Positions 37,062 to 49,179 of a DNA stretch of 64,000 nucleotides are shown here, piece by piece. The position numbers and the translations under genes are program-made. The stretch's first letter is position 1. Each line of letters opens with the position of its first letter. This DNA is from Prostheceraeus crozeri (lineage: Eukaryota > Platyhelminthes > Polycladida > Euryleptidae). The DNA lies in NCBI GenBank assembly GCA_907163375.1, contig CAJQUW010011309.1, positions 1 through 64,000 of the forward strand. Reading direction: 5' to 3'. A model generated the notes under the pieces. The model was not told where the DNA came from. It ran no database searches and saw nothing but the letters and a program-made list of their open reading frames with translations.

Positions 37062-37510
37062 AGTAAGGAATCCTCCCATTTGCGCACAGCGCCCCCCCCT
37101 CGTGAGCGTGAGTGAGTTGTTGTCTGGGTCGGCCGTCCGGGTTGGTCGTGGTCGGCCGTCCTGGTGGTTTTTGGTCTGTATCGGCTAAACTAAGCCTCGG
37201 ACGTCAAAATGGACCGCGGATTTGGGCTTTTTGGCCAATTTTAGGTATAGGGACATTGTTTCCAATAAATTTTGAGAAGGTGCTGACCCCCTTCTGGACA
37301 GTGACATCAATCTTGGGTTGTAGGGATCGTAGAAAGTCGTGCAATAGCTCGTTTGAAAGCTAAGAGTGAGACAGATTCATTGTAAGAAACGGCTTCTTTA
37401 TACCTTTCTTCGTTTAGTCTTGAGAGCGAAAAAACGATTTTTGAGCATCTCTGAAAAACGGCAGAGTTAGAATTTGTGTTTTTGGTCTGTAGCGGCTAAA
37501 CTAAGCCTCG
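37062..37510 (+). repeat. Left terminal inverted repeat of copy B
   Basis: It matches 52480-52926 in inverted orientation almost base for base (GCTAAACTAAGCCTCGGACG, GGCCGTCCTGG). A second tandem unit (about 37481-37800) repeats CTAAACTAAGCCTCGGAC and GGACCGCGGATTTGGGC, giving a ~320-bp period. Confidence 0.85.
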
Positions 37511-37903
37511 GACGGTAAAATGGACCGCGGATTTGGGCTTTTTGGCCAATTTTAGGTCTAGAAACATTGTTTCCAATGAATTTTCAGAGAAAAAGTGCTG
37601 ACAGTGACTTTAATCTTCGGTTGTAGGGATCGTAGAAAGTCGTGCAATAGCTCGTTTGAAATCTAAGAGTGAGACAGACACATTCATTGGAAACCACTGT
37701 TTGACAATACCTCCCTTCGTTAAGACTTAAGAGTGACTTTAAGATTTTTGATCATGTTGGAAAAGTGACGAAGGTTGAATTTTGTGCTTTGAGCTCTAGA
37801 GAGCGAACAAAGCATCAGACGAGAAAACTGAGACAAGATTGGGAATCAGCTTGATGTCTTTGACCAATGAGGATCGTCGTCCAATGAGAATCCAGCATTT
37901 CTC

Positions 37904-37911
37904 TATAAATA
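37904..37911 (+). promoter_or_regulatory. TATA box before the first gene of copy B
   Basis: TATAAATA lies 102 bases before the ATG at 38006, with CCAATGAG motifs upstream (about 37864 and 37881), the same layout as 1841-1898 in copy A. Confidence 0.65.
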
Positions 37912-38005
37912 ATGAGGTTTACAGATTAACAATCATTCTATCTTTGAGTCGCACAAGTGAAGGGCGCACATTCTCTCAGCTCAACTATCATATCATCCAA
38001 CTGAA

Positions 38006-38789
38006 ATGGTAAGTCGAAACTTTCCTCCCTCTCCTCGCTTGAGTGTTAACTTAATGGCATCTCTTTTCTTTTCAGGCATCTACTACATCTACTACATTTA
38101 CAGGACAAGATGGTGTTCAGGCGCTACAAGGTTCGCTGCAATCTTATGTTGAGGTCATTAGAAGAGACAACAAAGGTACATAATCCAACCCCACTACAGC
38201 GTAAATTCAGACAAGCCATGCGTTATTACGATCATAGTATACGATTATTTATATATTACGATTGCAAACGGGAATGATTCCTTCCGCTGATGTGGAGATA
38301 TTGAACAATCAGTATGGGGACTACGCAGTCATTCCTTTGAATCCATACATACGTCGCCAACTCGATATTATTGAAGAGTTTGCAACATTAAATATGAACA
38401 TCCCTACTCCCCTTAGTAAGGAATGGAAGGCGAAAGATGACAATGATACTCCTTATAGAAAGATATTGGATGGTGCAAAGCTTTCTTTACCACTATAGCA
38501 TTGGTGCTCATACTATAAAAAGGATGGAGATCAACTAACACCCATCAGATGTGAAGACCTCGCAGATGCCCCTTGGAATATGGGTTTTACTATCAGTGGA
38601 ATATATTATGGCTATCACCATAATAATAAATTAGCCTCTATATCGATGCATACTCAATCCATCCTATATATACCAAGGCAACCAGACGTTCATGTCATTA
38701 TTGATCAAATCCTCAACGAGAGTGGTACGAAGCGCAAGTCAGAGAAGAATGCTACCGGTAAACGCAAGTCAAAGGAGGAGAATCACTAA
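38006..38789 (+). pseudogene. Copy B version of the first spliced gene
   Basis: The ATG (38006-38008) is followed by an intron (38009-38075, GTAAGT to TTTTCAG, 67 bp) and GCATCTACTACATC. Indels near 38110 and 38240 and a stop near 38276 break it. The C-terminal half (38580-38789) is well conserved, ending KRKSKEENH. Confidence 0.6.
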
Positions 38790-38823
38790 TCCTTACCTAT
38801 CTGTACCTTATGACAATTCGCTC

Positions 38824-38949
38824 ATGTGCTTTGAGTGTCGTAGACGTGGACTTATCAGATACATTTTACTTCTTCGCTGCCATCATGGTATTTGTGTATT
38901 TTGTCGTGAACAGCATCGATGTAGTTCATCATTTTGTAATATGTTATAG
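38824..38949 (+). CDS. Copy B 41-aa Cys/His-rich protein
   Basis: MCFECRRRGLIRYILLLRCH is identical to copy A, with few later changes. The frame is complete from ATG to stop. Confidence 0.4.
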   Translation: MCFECRRRGLIRYILLLRCHHGICVFCREQHRCSSSFCNML

Positions 38950-38992
38950 GACTCTTCATCAGATGAGTTAAAATATGTAGTTTCCTTTTTAG

Positions 38993-39541
38993 TCATCTAT
39001 CATCATTTTTATGGATTGTGAGGGTGAACCTGTACAGGAGCTCAGTGCTATTGCTATTAACAATTCGTCATATCAAATTGCTAGTGTCTACCATCAACAT
39101 GCCAAGTGTGATCCCAACGCTGGTAGATGGGCGAGAAAACACATCCATGGACTTAATCAGCACTACTTGCAAGACTATGGCTTTTCTAATGAAAATGCTT
39201 TTCTTATTGACTTAAAAAGATGGTTAGCTGCTTTCAGTATTGTACATATCCTTTGTAATGATCCTACTAAGGAGAAGAAGCTATTTCCTAATTCAATCAT
39301 CAATGATATTCTACTTCCACCTTGGGATAGTAGAGTTAATCAACACTAACACGAAGTCACTAAACTTTTTAAGGAATTGAGTGTTCCCTTTTTAAGTGTC
39401 CATTGTAGTCGCTACATTCATAATCAATGCTTTTTTCCTCCATATCTCAAAACTTCTAAAGTAATGTTTGGTCATCATTGCTCTTTATATGATAGCTACC
39501 AACTGTATCTATTTTATCTGTTTCAAACTCAAAATTTGTAA
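38993..39541 (+). pseudogene. Copy B DEDDh-like exonuclease, nonsense-mutated
   Basis: DxE, HIHGL and the C-terminal HCSLYDS block are all recognisable. A TAA at 39347 replaces the Tyr codon of QHYHEV; the frame then stays alignable to the stop at 39539. The upstream acceptor-like TTTCCTTTTTAG (to 38992) and the SIIIF-encoding bases are conserved. Confidence 0.6.
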
Positions 39542-39627
39542 TGCATGCTTGTTAAAGTCGTTCAATAAATGCTTTATGAAAACATTTGTTATTTTCATAC
39601 AACGGGTGGGATAGATGAAGGATGACA

Positions 39628-40035
39628 ATGTCTTTCTCAAATGATTGTGGAACATTAAGTTTTCATAGACAAAGCTTAAAGGGAGCTATTCAAGATTATG
39701 TGATAACTTTTCATAAAGATGAGATCAACATCAAATCAGTTATTGGTGATACTAGCACTCTACTTTTGAAGTTAATGGATACGTTTTCTAATAGAATTGA
39801 AATGGCGAGATTAGTTGCAAAAATTCATTTCAGTCATTTTGGGAAAGAAGAGGTAGAAGATCGTTTCTTCCACTTTGCTTCTTATTCGATGGAAGTTGTA
39901 GATAATCCCGAAGAATTTTTGAAAGACATGGGGAAAATTGCTCAGCGTCTTGATGCATTTAACCATCATGGTAGCAGTCTAGTAACTGAAGCGATTTCAC
40001 ATATTCACATTCAACTTTGTATAAAAGAAACTTGA
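39628..40035 (+). CDS. Copy B 136-aa-type protein, intact
   Basis: The frame is uninterrupted (MSFSNDCGTLSFHRQSLKG ... FNHHGSSLVTEAI). It is one of the few undamaged genes in copy B and the paralog of the PolB N-terminal domain. Confidence 0.6.
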   Translation: MSFSNDCGTLSFHRQSLKGAIQDYVITFHKDEINIKSVIGDTSTLLLKLMDTFSNRIEMARLVAKIHFSHFGKEEVEDRFFHFASYSMEVVDNPEEFLKDMGKIAQRLDAFNHHGSSLVTEAISHIHIQLCIKET

Positions 40036-40037
40036 AG

Positions 40038-40394
40038 ATGCAATGGTACTTGATCGTATCACAATTGGTTTTCGAGTTGTGTCTGCTTACTCTCGAAGTA
40101 TATTCCTTCTACACATGTGTCTATTATTTAGAAAAGGCTAGCAACTTTATATCTTCAAAAAGACCTGCTTTAGAAGTTGTTAGTAAGAGTGAAAATATGT
40201 GCGATGTATGCAAGCGAAAGGATGGAAGTGAAAAACGCATCTTTAAGAGATGTAAGCATGCTTTTTGTCAGCGCTGTTTCATACGATACTGTATTCAACT
40301 TTGTCAATGTAGCCACTGTGATGTAGCTCATTTTGAGTGTCACTTCTGTCATAAAAGTTGGCACCTATGCAAATGTGGAAAAATCAAGTTATAA
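40038..40394 (+). CDS. Copy B membrane RING-like protein, full length (118 aa)
   Basis: Same hydrophobic N-terminus and Cys/His pattern as 4010-4333, but here the frame continues through HKSWHLCKCGKIKL. It shows the full C-terminus that copy A has lost to a nonsense codon. Confidence 0.6.
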   Translation: MQWYLIVSQLVFELCLLTLEVYSFYTCVYYLEKASNFISSKRPALEVVSKSENMCDVCKRKDGSEKRIFKRCKHAFCQRCFIRYCIQLCQCSHCDVAHFECHFCHKSWHLCKCGKIKL

Positions 40395-40396
40395 CA

Positions 40397-40756
40397 ATGG
40401 TTAAGAGAAAAATGGCGAAACGTAAAAGTCAAAAGTCTTCAAAATTTTCTGAGGCCATTCGAGCTCTTCAACGAATGAAAGGAAATCAGCGATATAATGC
40501 CATACATGCTAATGATAAATTTATTCGAGAAATTGTTTCTCATTTGAGAAGTTTGAGGACGAAGAAATTATCACCATACCAACGAAAGTTACTTAAGCGA
40601 CATAGAAAATTGCGATTCATCTCCAATCCTAAAGTTACCCTTCAAAGAAAGAGGAAAACTCTAACACAAAAGGGCGGTTTTCTTTCAGTGTTACTTTCGC
40701 TGTTAGCTCCTGTAGTAGGTAACCTATTGGGTAGCATCTTTGGTCCTAAGCGTTAA
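40397..40756 (+). CDS. Copy B basic core-like protein
   Basis: Intact; it keeps the basic first part and QKGGFLSVLLSLLAPVVG, i.e. the Gly-Gly and hydrophobic helix of 4385-4741. Confidence 0.55.
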   Translation: MVKRKMAKRKSQKSSKFSEAIRALQRMKGNQRYNAIHANDKFIREIVSHLRSLRTKKLSPYQRKLLKRHRKLRFISNPKVTLQRKRKTLTQKGGFLSVLLSLLAPVVGNLLGSIFGPKR

Positions 40757-40787
40757 TTATGCAAATATTGAAACCCAAAGTATTAAA

Positions 40788-41405
40788 ATGGATTTCAAAC
40801 TTCAATGTGATAAAGTTCTGACTGCATCAGGTCCATCCCATGCAGGTAAAATTTTTTTCACTCTGAATTTGCTAGATAAAAGAAAAGAGTTGTTTAGGGA
40901 ACCTATCAATCAAGTGATTTGGTGTTATAGCATTCATCAACCGCCACTCTTTCAGGAATTGCAATGTCGTTACATTATTCGAAATGAAGGAATCATTCCA
41001 GTGGATAAGATTCAGTCCAATGATGTCGTTGTATCGGATGATCTATTAAAAGAAAGCAAGAATTCTTAAGATGTTACAGATATGTTCACTCGCGCAGCAC
41101 ATCACAAAAGATGCTTTATAATCCATATCACGCAAAATTTGTTTCCAGATGGGAAAGAAGCCCGCACACGAAACCTGAATACACACTATTACGCTATTTT
41201 TAAGAAACCACGAGATAGAAGTCAATTTGAAATTTTAGCGCGACAAGTTGCGCCAAGAGGTTCAAAAGCCTTAATTGAAATTTTTCAAGCAGCAACTGAA
41301 AAACCACACGGTTACTTATTTATTGATTTTACACATGAGTGTCCAGAAGAATTTAGATTTCGAAGTGATATTTTGAAAGAGCCTATGATTATCTACAAAC
41401 TATGA
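40788..41405 (+). pseudogene. Copy B packaging ATPase, inactivated
   Basis: Walker A reads GPSHAGKI (the Thr that contacts Mg-ATP is Ile), Walker B reads SDDLL, and a TAA at 41067 interrupts the frame. The downstream part (41082-41405) is well conserved. Confidence 0.85.
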
Positions 41406-42073
41406 GTTCTTATTCTCGCATGGCTGTTATTTCTCAGGATGAATATGTGCAATTGACTGCTATGCAACAAGTAAGACAACCTCTCGCAAATCAGATTTAT
41501 AAGAATGAATTAAATTATCAGCAAAATGCGCATATCAAAGATCCACATCGTGCTGTATTATCATAATCGGAAACTGTCGAAGATTCAAAAAGTTTGAAGA
41601 ATAGGATGCGTGACTCTGTTTCGACTGCTACACCTTTAGCATCTCGTGCACATGCAATGTCCCTTTTCAACAGCATTGAACCATATCTCACTGTGAATGA
41701 TAGAGGTGAAATCATTTCAGATGATGATGAAATTATTAACGCTTTACGTTATGAATACTTGATTCAGTATGCAACACGCAGAAAGCGCCGTCAAGACTAT
41801 GTCCCACCTGGTTGGTCTTACTCTCTTAAACTATTGAAAAAGCACAATGTTCCAAAATTTGCTTTGAATAATGAAACATTGAAAGAACTTGATTCCATTT
41901 CAGCAGTTGATGCTACTTCATCTACTTCACAGGTTAAAAGCAAAATTAGAATGCCAAGAAATTGGTTTAAGAGAACACCATCTAGATCCCCTCCCACACC
42001 CATCAAGCAAACAAGGGGGAGAGAACGACGTAGAAGAACTCCTCCAAAGAAATACATGTTCTCAGACTATTAA
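41402..42073 (+). pseudogene. Copy B 230-aa-type protein, nonsense-mutated
   Basis: Matches 5386-6078 from MSSYSRM to KYMFSDY. A TAA near 41565 replaces a Gln codon, and a short segment before the basic tail differs. Confidence 0.65.
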
Positions 42074-42074
42074 T

Positions 42075-42275
42075 ATGAAGCAGATGTGTTGCTTACCATG
42101 CAATGAGCCGCTGGAAGTAAATGTAACTGTGACTTGTACTTGCTGTGCCAGCTTTCACAATGAGACTCCTAAGCAATGTAAACGTAAATCCCATAAATCC
42201 TGTGGTTGGTGTAAATGCAAAAAGGTAAGAAAGCAAAAACATGAGAAGGAGAAAGAGTCAGTCGTAATCGGATGA
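42075..42275 (+). CDS. Copy B Cys-rich ORF, 66 aa, separate from integrase
   Basis: MKQMCCLPCNEPLEVNVTV, then CTCCASFHNE and KSCGWCKCKK; it stops after ESVVIG, 34 bases past the integrase ATG (42241), which is in a different frame. It serves as reference for the frameshift in copy A. Confidence 0.5.
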   Translation: MKQMCCLPCNEPLEVNVTVTCTCCASFHNETPKQCKRKSHKSCGWCKCKKVRKQKHEKEKESVVIG

Positions 42276-43095
42276 ACTTTTAAAGTCAATATATTATGAT
42301 GTAAAACATCCGGAAGGATTCGCATCTATAAAGAAATTGTCAAAAGCGAGTGGTCTTCCACACTCACAAGTTAAACAATGGTTAAAGGGTCAAGCTACAT
42401 ATACACTCCACAAACAAGCGAAAAAGAAGTACCGGACCCGTCATTATATTGCTCATGACATTGATGAACAGTGGCAAGCAGATTTGTGTGACGTTGCCGC
42501 TATTTCAAAACATAACTCGGGATACAACTTATCTTAACCGTAATTGATATTTTCTCGCGTTATGCGTGGGCTCAACCTTCAAAAACTAAAGAAGGTAAAC
42601 GAGTAGCAAAGGCATTCCAGTCAATTTTCCGAGAGGGTCGTATTCCAAAGAGAATTCAGAGTGATCAAGGAAAAGAGTTCGAAAATCAGCATGCGAGAAA
42701 ATTATTTGAGAGATATGATATTGAGCTGTTTAGTGTAAAGAGTGCTTATAAGGCTGCACTAGTTGAACGTTTTAATCGCACATTAAAAAATCGCTTGTGG
42801 CGACATTTCACTATCAACATTAACACAAAATTGGACAAAGGTTCTACAAGATACGCTTTATGCCTACAATCACTCTATTCATCGTTCTATTGGACTCAGA
42901 CCAGCGGATGTGAATGCTGAAAACGTAGATAGAGTGCGTGAAACATTCCAACGCAAACGTAATAATGTAAAAAGTGATGTGAAAATAGGTGATAAAGTTC
43001 GCATATCAAAAGTAAAGAGTGTTTTTGCCAAAGGTTGTCTCCCGAATTGGACAGAAACAATTTTCACAGTTTCAAGTATCAATAAAAAGATATAA
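42241..43095 (+). pseudogene. Copy B integrase, broken and lacking chromodomain
   Basis: The ATG is followed within eight codons by a TAA. Frameshifts occur near 42530 and 42825. The catalytic region (QSDQGKEFENQ, ALVERFNRTLKNRLW) is still recognisable. The chromodomain is gone because of a deletion that joins it to the core protein tail at about 43093. Confidence 0.85.
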
Positions 43096-43332
43096 AGAGT
43101 AGTTTACTAAATCGTGGGAAGGAACGCGGTTTAAGAACATTACAGCAAACCTTAAATGATACTCAAAAAAGAAAGCACCTAAGCGAATGAATGTTAGAAG
43201 AAAAAGAAAACAGCGCGGAGGTAGTAAGAAGCAAACTTCAAACAAAACTAAGAAAAGGCATTCACGCAAACGTCGCGCGCGCTGTAATCTTTCATCAAGT
43301 GCTAAACGACGACGCTGTCATACCTTCAAATC
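43096..43332 (+). pseudogene. Copy B second core-like protein, N-terminal half deleted
   Basis: It starts abruptly at the bases encoding SSLLNRGKERGL and keeps the basic tail. The original stop is changed (TTCAAATCATGG versus TTCTAATCATGG in copy A), so the frame runs into the capsid gene. Confidence 0.65.
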
Positions 43333-44602
43333 ATGGAGTGCAAAACTTCAGGCTTTTGTTTGTTTGATCAACAAGCAATACAGACAGATATTCTTAGTTC
43401 AAGTATTGCAGATTATCATCCTCGTACAGCTGAGAATACTGATCCCACTGAATTTGTTGTTCCTGGCGCTAGCGATGACTACATTGATTTGAGTTATGCG
43501 ATGGTTGATGTGAGGTTTAGAATTCAACAAGAAGATGGAACTAAAATTGAAGATGCACTTGACGTTGGTCTGAACAATTTACCACTGGCTACATTTCGCA
43601 ATGTTTCTCTAACTACTGGAGAGCAACAGGTGGAAGGTGGTCAAAGCGATTATCCCTATAAAGCATATTTGAATGCTCTATCACAGTTTCATCCAGCAGC
43701 TCAAAACAGTCACATGGGAGCAATGGGATGGCATGGAGATCAAGCAGCACTATTTGATCGTGAGACAAACGCTGGTTTTGTAAAGCGATCTGCTTTGATT
43801 AAAGATAGTAAAGTATGTCAGCTATATGGTCCACTTAATTTAGACTTCTTCAGACAGTCAAAATTTTTACTCTGTAATACCAGTATGCGACTCAAACTTA
43901 CATTGAGTAAGCCTGAACTTTTGTTGAATGCATTTGCTTCAGCTGTGAAATTTATAATTCATGTAGAAGATATTACAGTATAGATTCGTCGAGTGGTGGA
44001 TAATTCAAGTGCAATTAGAGGGCATGCTGAGGGTCAACCGCAACAATCCCATTTATCCCCTTCAACATACAAAGCTTCTCACATTTACTATTCCTAAAGA
44101 TCAAAAGAGCTTTATGAAAGATGGTCTCTTTCCATCGGAAGCGCGAAAGCTCCTCATGGTAGCAATGGTTGAAAATGATGCATTCAATGGTAATGTCAAG
44201 AAGAATCCTTTCAACTTCAAACACAACAATTTAAGTGAAATTGCTTTGCGTGTAAATGGTGTTAGTCATCCTGGTCCACCCTATAAACCAGATTTTACTT
44301 ATCAATTTCTGCGTAGTTATGTTGATTATATGAATGTCTTTGGCTTTTACAACACAGACGACACCAACGGACTCACAATGAAAGAGTTTAAGAATGGATA
44401 TACTATTTATGAATTTGATTTGACTACTGACAGCGATATTAGTGCACCTTATCGTCAAGCTAACGTTCCTCATAATATTCGCTTGGATCTGTAGTTCTAA
44501 ACAACGCTAACTGAGACGATCAATGTATTAATTTATGCAGTCTTTGATTCAAGTATTGAAATAACTAAGTATCGTGACGTGGTTCTTCACTATAATCGCT
44601 AA
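43333..44602 (+). pseudogene. Copy B major capsid candidate, interrupted
   Basis: Same F54H12.2-like family; a TAG at about 43981, a frameshift near 44030 and a TAG near 44492 split it. NPFNFKHNNLSEIALRVNG and EFDLTTDSDI remain. Confidence 0.75.
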
Positions 44603-45056
44603 TGAGTTGGTTGAATGCTGGCGATATTAAGACTTAAGTGCAGCGTAATGCAGATCAAACTACGTTGAAAGCTTTTGATAATGTCTATTCGCTAGATACC
44701 TTACCGACTACAGTGAAACAGTATCCCATCTTTATCGTATTAAACACTCGTTCACAGAATTTAGAAGGTGAGCATTGGAAAGCTATCTTTATTGGAAAAG
44801 TGATGAACTATTTGACTCTCTAACTCAACCTCCGAATATACCAACACAGCAGTGGTTGAGAAAGCATACTCGTCAATATCAACGAAATGAGCGCATACTG
44901 CAAACATCCACTTCCATCAACTTGTAGTGCTTTCGTATTGTACTTCATTTTAAAACGTTTACATGTACACCAATTTAAATCTGTTATTCAAAAGTTTTCA
45001 TGTAATCCATCTTCTAATGAAAAGATGATTTGTTGTTCTATAATGATTTGAAATAA
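44602..45056 (+). pseudogene. Copy B adenain-like protease, inactivated
   Basis: A TAA replaces Lys12 of the copy A protein, and frameshifts occur near 44805 and 44905. The His block (EHWKAIF) is intact; Cys110 has lost its context (the sequence reads TTGTAGTGC where copy A has TGTGGTGC). Confidence 0.75.
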
Positions 45057-45084
45057 AAAAATCCTGTTAGAATTAAAATTGTCT

Positions 45085-45629
45085 TTATTTTACAATCCGT
45101 TCGTTATGTACATACTCGATTAGATAGTCCAGGATCGAATCTGCTGGCATTTCAGATTTCAGTCCAGTAATGATAACTTTACTATTGTGAACGATTGCAA
45201 CATGTACAGGTAACCAGCAGATAATGAGAGCCGCAGGAAAAGTTCTGGTTCATAATACAAATTAAAACTGCTGGTGTGAATCTTCATAAACGATACATCT
45301 TCACTCAATTGAGTATAGATCACCATATTGTCCACAGTCAGATTCGACATCACACACCTCTCCCTCTTCCATATCCGACGTAGTAGTCTTTGTAGCTCTA
45401 GGCGCATTGACTGCGCCGATGAATGAGAAAGGGCGCCGAGAATCTGTACAGTCCCATTTGGGAAGAGTTGAAGATTCCGTGAATTGTTCATCTTCACCAC
45501 TAACATTTGCGGTCGACCCGGATAGTACCTGCTGTTTGGAATTTGTTGATGTATTGTTGCGAGATCGATTTTCATGCAGAGTCTGATGCGTCGGAGAATG
45601 TTGACGATGGTGTAGCGATGACGTTTCAT
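45085..45629 (-). pseudogene. Copy B TBP homolog with one-base loss
   Basis: It begins MKRHRYTIVNILRRIRL and is alignable with copy A throughout. An A is missing from a run near 45240, at the YEPELF motif, shifting the last ~45 codons. The DNA at 45304-45507 is nearly identical to 9830-10033 in copy A. Confidence 0.75.
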
Positions 45630-45953
45630 GATGAAGAAATGAGTAAATGGAGCGATGTATCTTCCTTTTATACTTCTCTCAACTACCTTGATGAAATGTG
45701 AAGTAGACAGAAAGTTGTGAATGATAAATTTGAATTCGCTGTTTGTTAAGTCGCAACCATATGCGATTTCCTATGCGTGAATGTTTTTTCATATAGAAGT
45801 ATTTCAAGTCCTTCAAAAATGAGTTAGAGACTGAAAATGTCGATATGATAAAGCAAATACTCATCTTACATTTCCAGTAAAATCTTTGAAACATACGTTT
45901 CGTTCATGATCAATCTCAACATATTATAGGAAATCCAATTTCCAAGTCTTCAT
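45301..45953 (-). pseudogene. Copy B 216-aa-type protein overlapping the TBP homolog
   Basis: The N-terminal half is partly frameshifted; a TGA replaces Trp after FHQGS. Downstream the second frame stays open to exactly the same stop (45301) with CDVESDCGQYGDLYSIE unchanged. Confidence 0.6.
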
Positions 45954-45989
45954 GATGGAGTGTGACGTTGTGTTGAAGATAGTGTCTGA

Positions 45990-46352
45990 TTAAGATTTGC
46001 GTAGCAATGCGATGAACTCGCGACGAATGAATGACATAATGGAGCGATGTACACATTTTTTATACTTTTCCCAATCGCATTTGCGAAATGAGAAATAGAT
46101 GGAGAGATGAGAATGATAGATTTGAATTTCATTTCTGTAATGTTGAAGACAAACTTGATTACCCAAGGAGATGAACATCAATGTTTTAAAATATTCCAAA
46201 TCCCTCATGATATCATTAAGATTGAAAAATTGTCGCCATGTTAATGCAATTCCTTTCGATGTATTTCCACAAGAATTTTTGAAATGAACGTTTCCATCAA
46301 CTTTAATATATTGTAGAGAGTCCAAAATCCAAGTCTTCATGATGTTATGCAA
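45990..46352 (-). CDS. Copy B 120-aa paralog, intact
   Basis: Complete frame from MHNIMKTWILDSLQYI to REFIALLRKS; two codons are lost relative to copy A without shifting frame. Confidence 0.6.
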   Translation of the reverse strand: MHNIMKTWILDSLQYIKVDGNVHFKNSCGNTSKGIALTWRQFFNLNDIMRDLEYFKTLMFISLGNQVCLQHYRNEIQIYHSHLSIYFSFRKCDWEKYKKCVHRSIMSFIRREFIALLRKS

Positions 46353-46382
46353 ATTGGTAATGTATAGATCACCGAAATGAAA

Positions 46383-46826
46383 ATGTCAATCTATTATGTT
46401 TTGCTTAGCAATATGGCAACAAATAGATTTGTTGGTAATCGAGCTGCAATCTTTCCTACTCCCATTGATAATACACAACAGCTGAATGGAAAGTGGGAAG
46501 AAGGCGTCACCCAACTTGTTCACAGTAACTGTGTCTATACTTTTGATCATGAAGTGATGACTATTAATATGAAGCGTACAGATGCCTATCAGTGTGAAGG
46601 GGAATGTCGAGTTTACATTCCGCAATGGCAAAAGAAAGATTTCTCAACATGTAAAAAATTCGTCTTTGATTTCCTGAATAAAGCATGTAGACACATTGTC
46701 GAGTTCACTCCCCACAATGGTAAATATGATTATATGTATCATGCAGTTGATAAAGATTGGATTGTTGCTTTGAGTCCGAGTTTAAGAAATGATTTAGGTT
46801 ACTTTGCTAGCGCCTTGACAAATTAA
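46383..46826 (+). pseudogene. Copy B WEVG gene, truncated by large deletion
   Basis: The start MSIYYVLLSNMATNRF and NGKWEEGVTQLVH (WEVG has become WEEG) continue to SALTN, where sequence corresponding to copy A 11340-15897 is missing. It is joined to the interior of polB on the other strand. Confidence 0.75.
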
Positions 46827-46849
46827 GATAAATTTATAATAATAATATA

Positions 46850-49069
46850 TCTATTGATGGAAGAGCAGTCTCACTAAGTTTAGAAATGTTATCAAAGTAT
46901 GCATATGGAAACACTCCTTTGCGTGTGATGACTTCATCCGTCAAGTTAGGATATTGTTTCTTCAAATTTTGAGTACCTGGAAGAGACTTAAGATTTTGAA
47001 CGATATGCTAGTGATGAAGCCATGAATTGATAGGAATATAAAAATTTTATATCAAAATAGACTGTCTTATTTTCTTTAGTTTTGTCAACTGGTACTTTTG
47101 CTGTCATGGCCATGAATTTTTACTCTCGTTTGAGCTATCACACTTAATTTCCACTCTTTCATTTTTCCTAACCCCCTTTTATTATCATATGACTGTCATA
47201 ACCTTTGACGTTATGAAAAAGAACGGGTAGAGTACGCCGTTTCAGTCTCAGTGAAAAATTACATCTTGTACATAGCGCGTTTCTAAATTTACCAGTGATG
47301 TGATCATGGTTGCGCACTTTCTTGATTTATCTTCATCAAACGTTTTATTACATCTCGCACAGGCTTCACAACTTTCAAATTTTACTTGATGATCTGCTGA
47401 CATATTCAATGATCTGCGTTGGAGTTCAGAATCATATTTCCGCTGAAATTTGGCAGCGCTTTCGAGGGATTGTAAGAATTTATGTATACAATCTTCACCT
47501 TGCCAGACGTGCATTTTATTATTTTCATTTTTGAAGTAGTCATGCCACACCTCATAACATGATATGGCTGCCTCTTTATGAGTGTTATCATCAATATGGC
47601 ATTCGATGTCAGCATAGATGACACGAAGAGGACTTAATTCATCACCATTCTCTCTGTATGAAAACTCTTTATCTTTGGGCATGCGTTCTATTTGCAGTTT
47701 ACCAAGCTTACACCATCCATAATGTGTTTAAAATTCATCTTTTAACCAGAAGGGGCGCATACAACGGTCATATATGAAATACTCTCCTCTTCTAGATGTT
47801 AAGTGGGAATATAGTCGAGTCACTTTAGGAATACCGCAGTAATGCCAATTTTCACTATCATTTTAATATATTAGCAGGAGATTGACTACCCGATCATAAG
47901 TTGATGAACGGTTGTTGCAACCCACACCCTTAAGCCCCTCTTGCCAGATGTGAACAACTATTTCATTTTTATTTAGTTTTTCAATTTTTTCTATATCTTT
48001 AAATTTCATGTCTTCGCTATTGCAGTCATCAAACTTCAATTCATTCTCCCATTGATGATATTTACTTTTACGGAGACGGTTGTTCTGTACATCATGATAG
48101 TGGAGAATGGATAATACCGCATACTTAAAACACTGTGATTCACAATCTACAGAAATGACTGCATTCTTATCTCTTAACGTTTATGGAAGATTGAAAGAGC
48201 CTCGCCCACGGTAATTTTCTAATAGAGTAATTTTAAATTTGGCAGATTGTATGCTATTAAAAATTAGACCACTATCGCGCTCGTTAAATTTATCAATATT
48301 TGATTTTAGTCCTTGGATGTGAAAATTTAACCAAGCTTCTTTATCGACTACCTCTGTAGCAGGAGAGGAGGGTATGTAAAACACCAACCTCTGTACTATT
48401 TGACCAGTATGATAGTCAACTTAAACATATTTTATTTTAAGGTAGATGAGTGCTTTTATTCTAAACTGCTCGGAATTATGAAAGAGCGCATCTATCAATG
48501 TTGAATTTTGATGGAACTACTCCGGAAAATCAGCAATAGTTTCTGAGGATTCCATATGGTAATTTCTCACTACATTATTGAGCGATACTTCAGTAAGTCG
48601 AATAGAGGAGGTGCTGTTGCTATAACTATCATTTGTGTGTGTGGTGAAGTATGTGTGAAGATAATTCAAAACCTGTTTCAAAAGATTGGAAACAAAAGTC
48701 GCAAGTAAAGGAGACATGTTGAATAGAATCATCCTCACCTCGGGGGATTGATGATGGTTTGGGTTGACACACGTTGTCTGATGTGTCGGGTGAGATCGCG
48801 CTTCCTCGTAAAGATGTGCCCACAATCAGCACATGTTTTGGATGCTTCCCGCGACTGTATACTTGAGTTGGAACTGTCATCATCTGGAGGAGAAATCATT
48901 CTATCATCTCTATTGAAGTCATAGTTTATTTGTATACCCTCTTTCACTCAACAGTTGTAGAGCTTCCTTGAAAAGGGAGCGCTTTGATGAAGTAGATGCC
49001 TGAAATTGAGAAAAATGCTATTAACCTAACGTTTGAGGGAGATGAGTGATGAAATCTTTAACTTACCAT
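46850..49069 (-). pseudogene. polB: Copy B polB, N-terminal half only, heavily decayed
   Basis: Recognisable are the ATG-only exon (49067-49069) with a 67-bp intron (49000-49066), the zinc fingers, EVVDKEAW...ERDSGLIF, the ExoI block YADIECHIDD and part of the EndoVII-like insert. The ORF is broken in many places, and everything from about residue 690 on is deleted. Confidence 0.8.
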
Positions 49070-49179
49070 TTCAACGAAATTAAGCCAAAATCTGATACTT
49101 TGATAGTCAGAATGTAGTAATTGTAGCAAAGTTGGTGAAGCATAAGACACTTGACAATATTCCAAAGTTAGAATTACCG

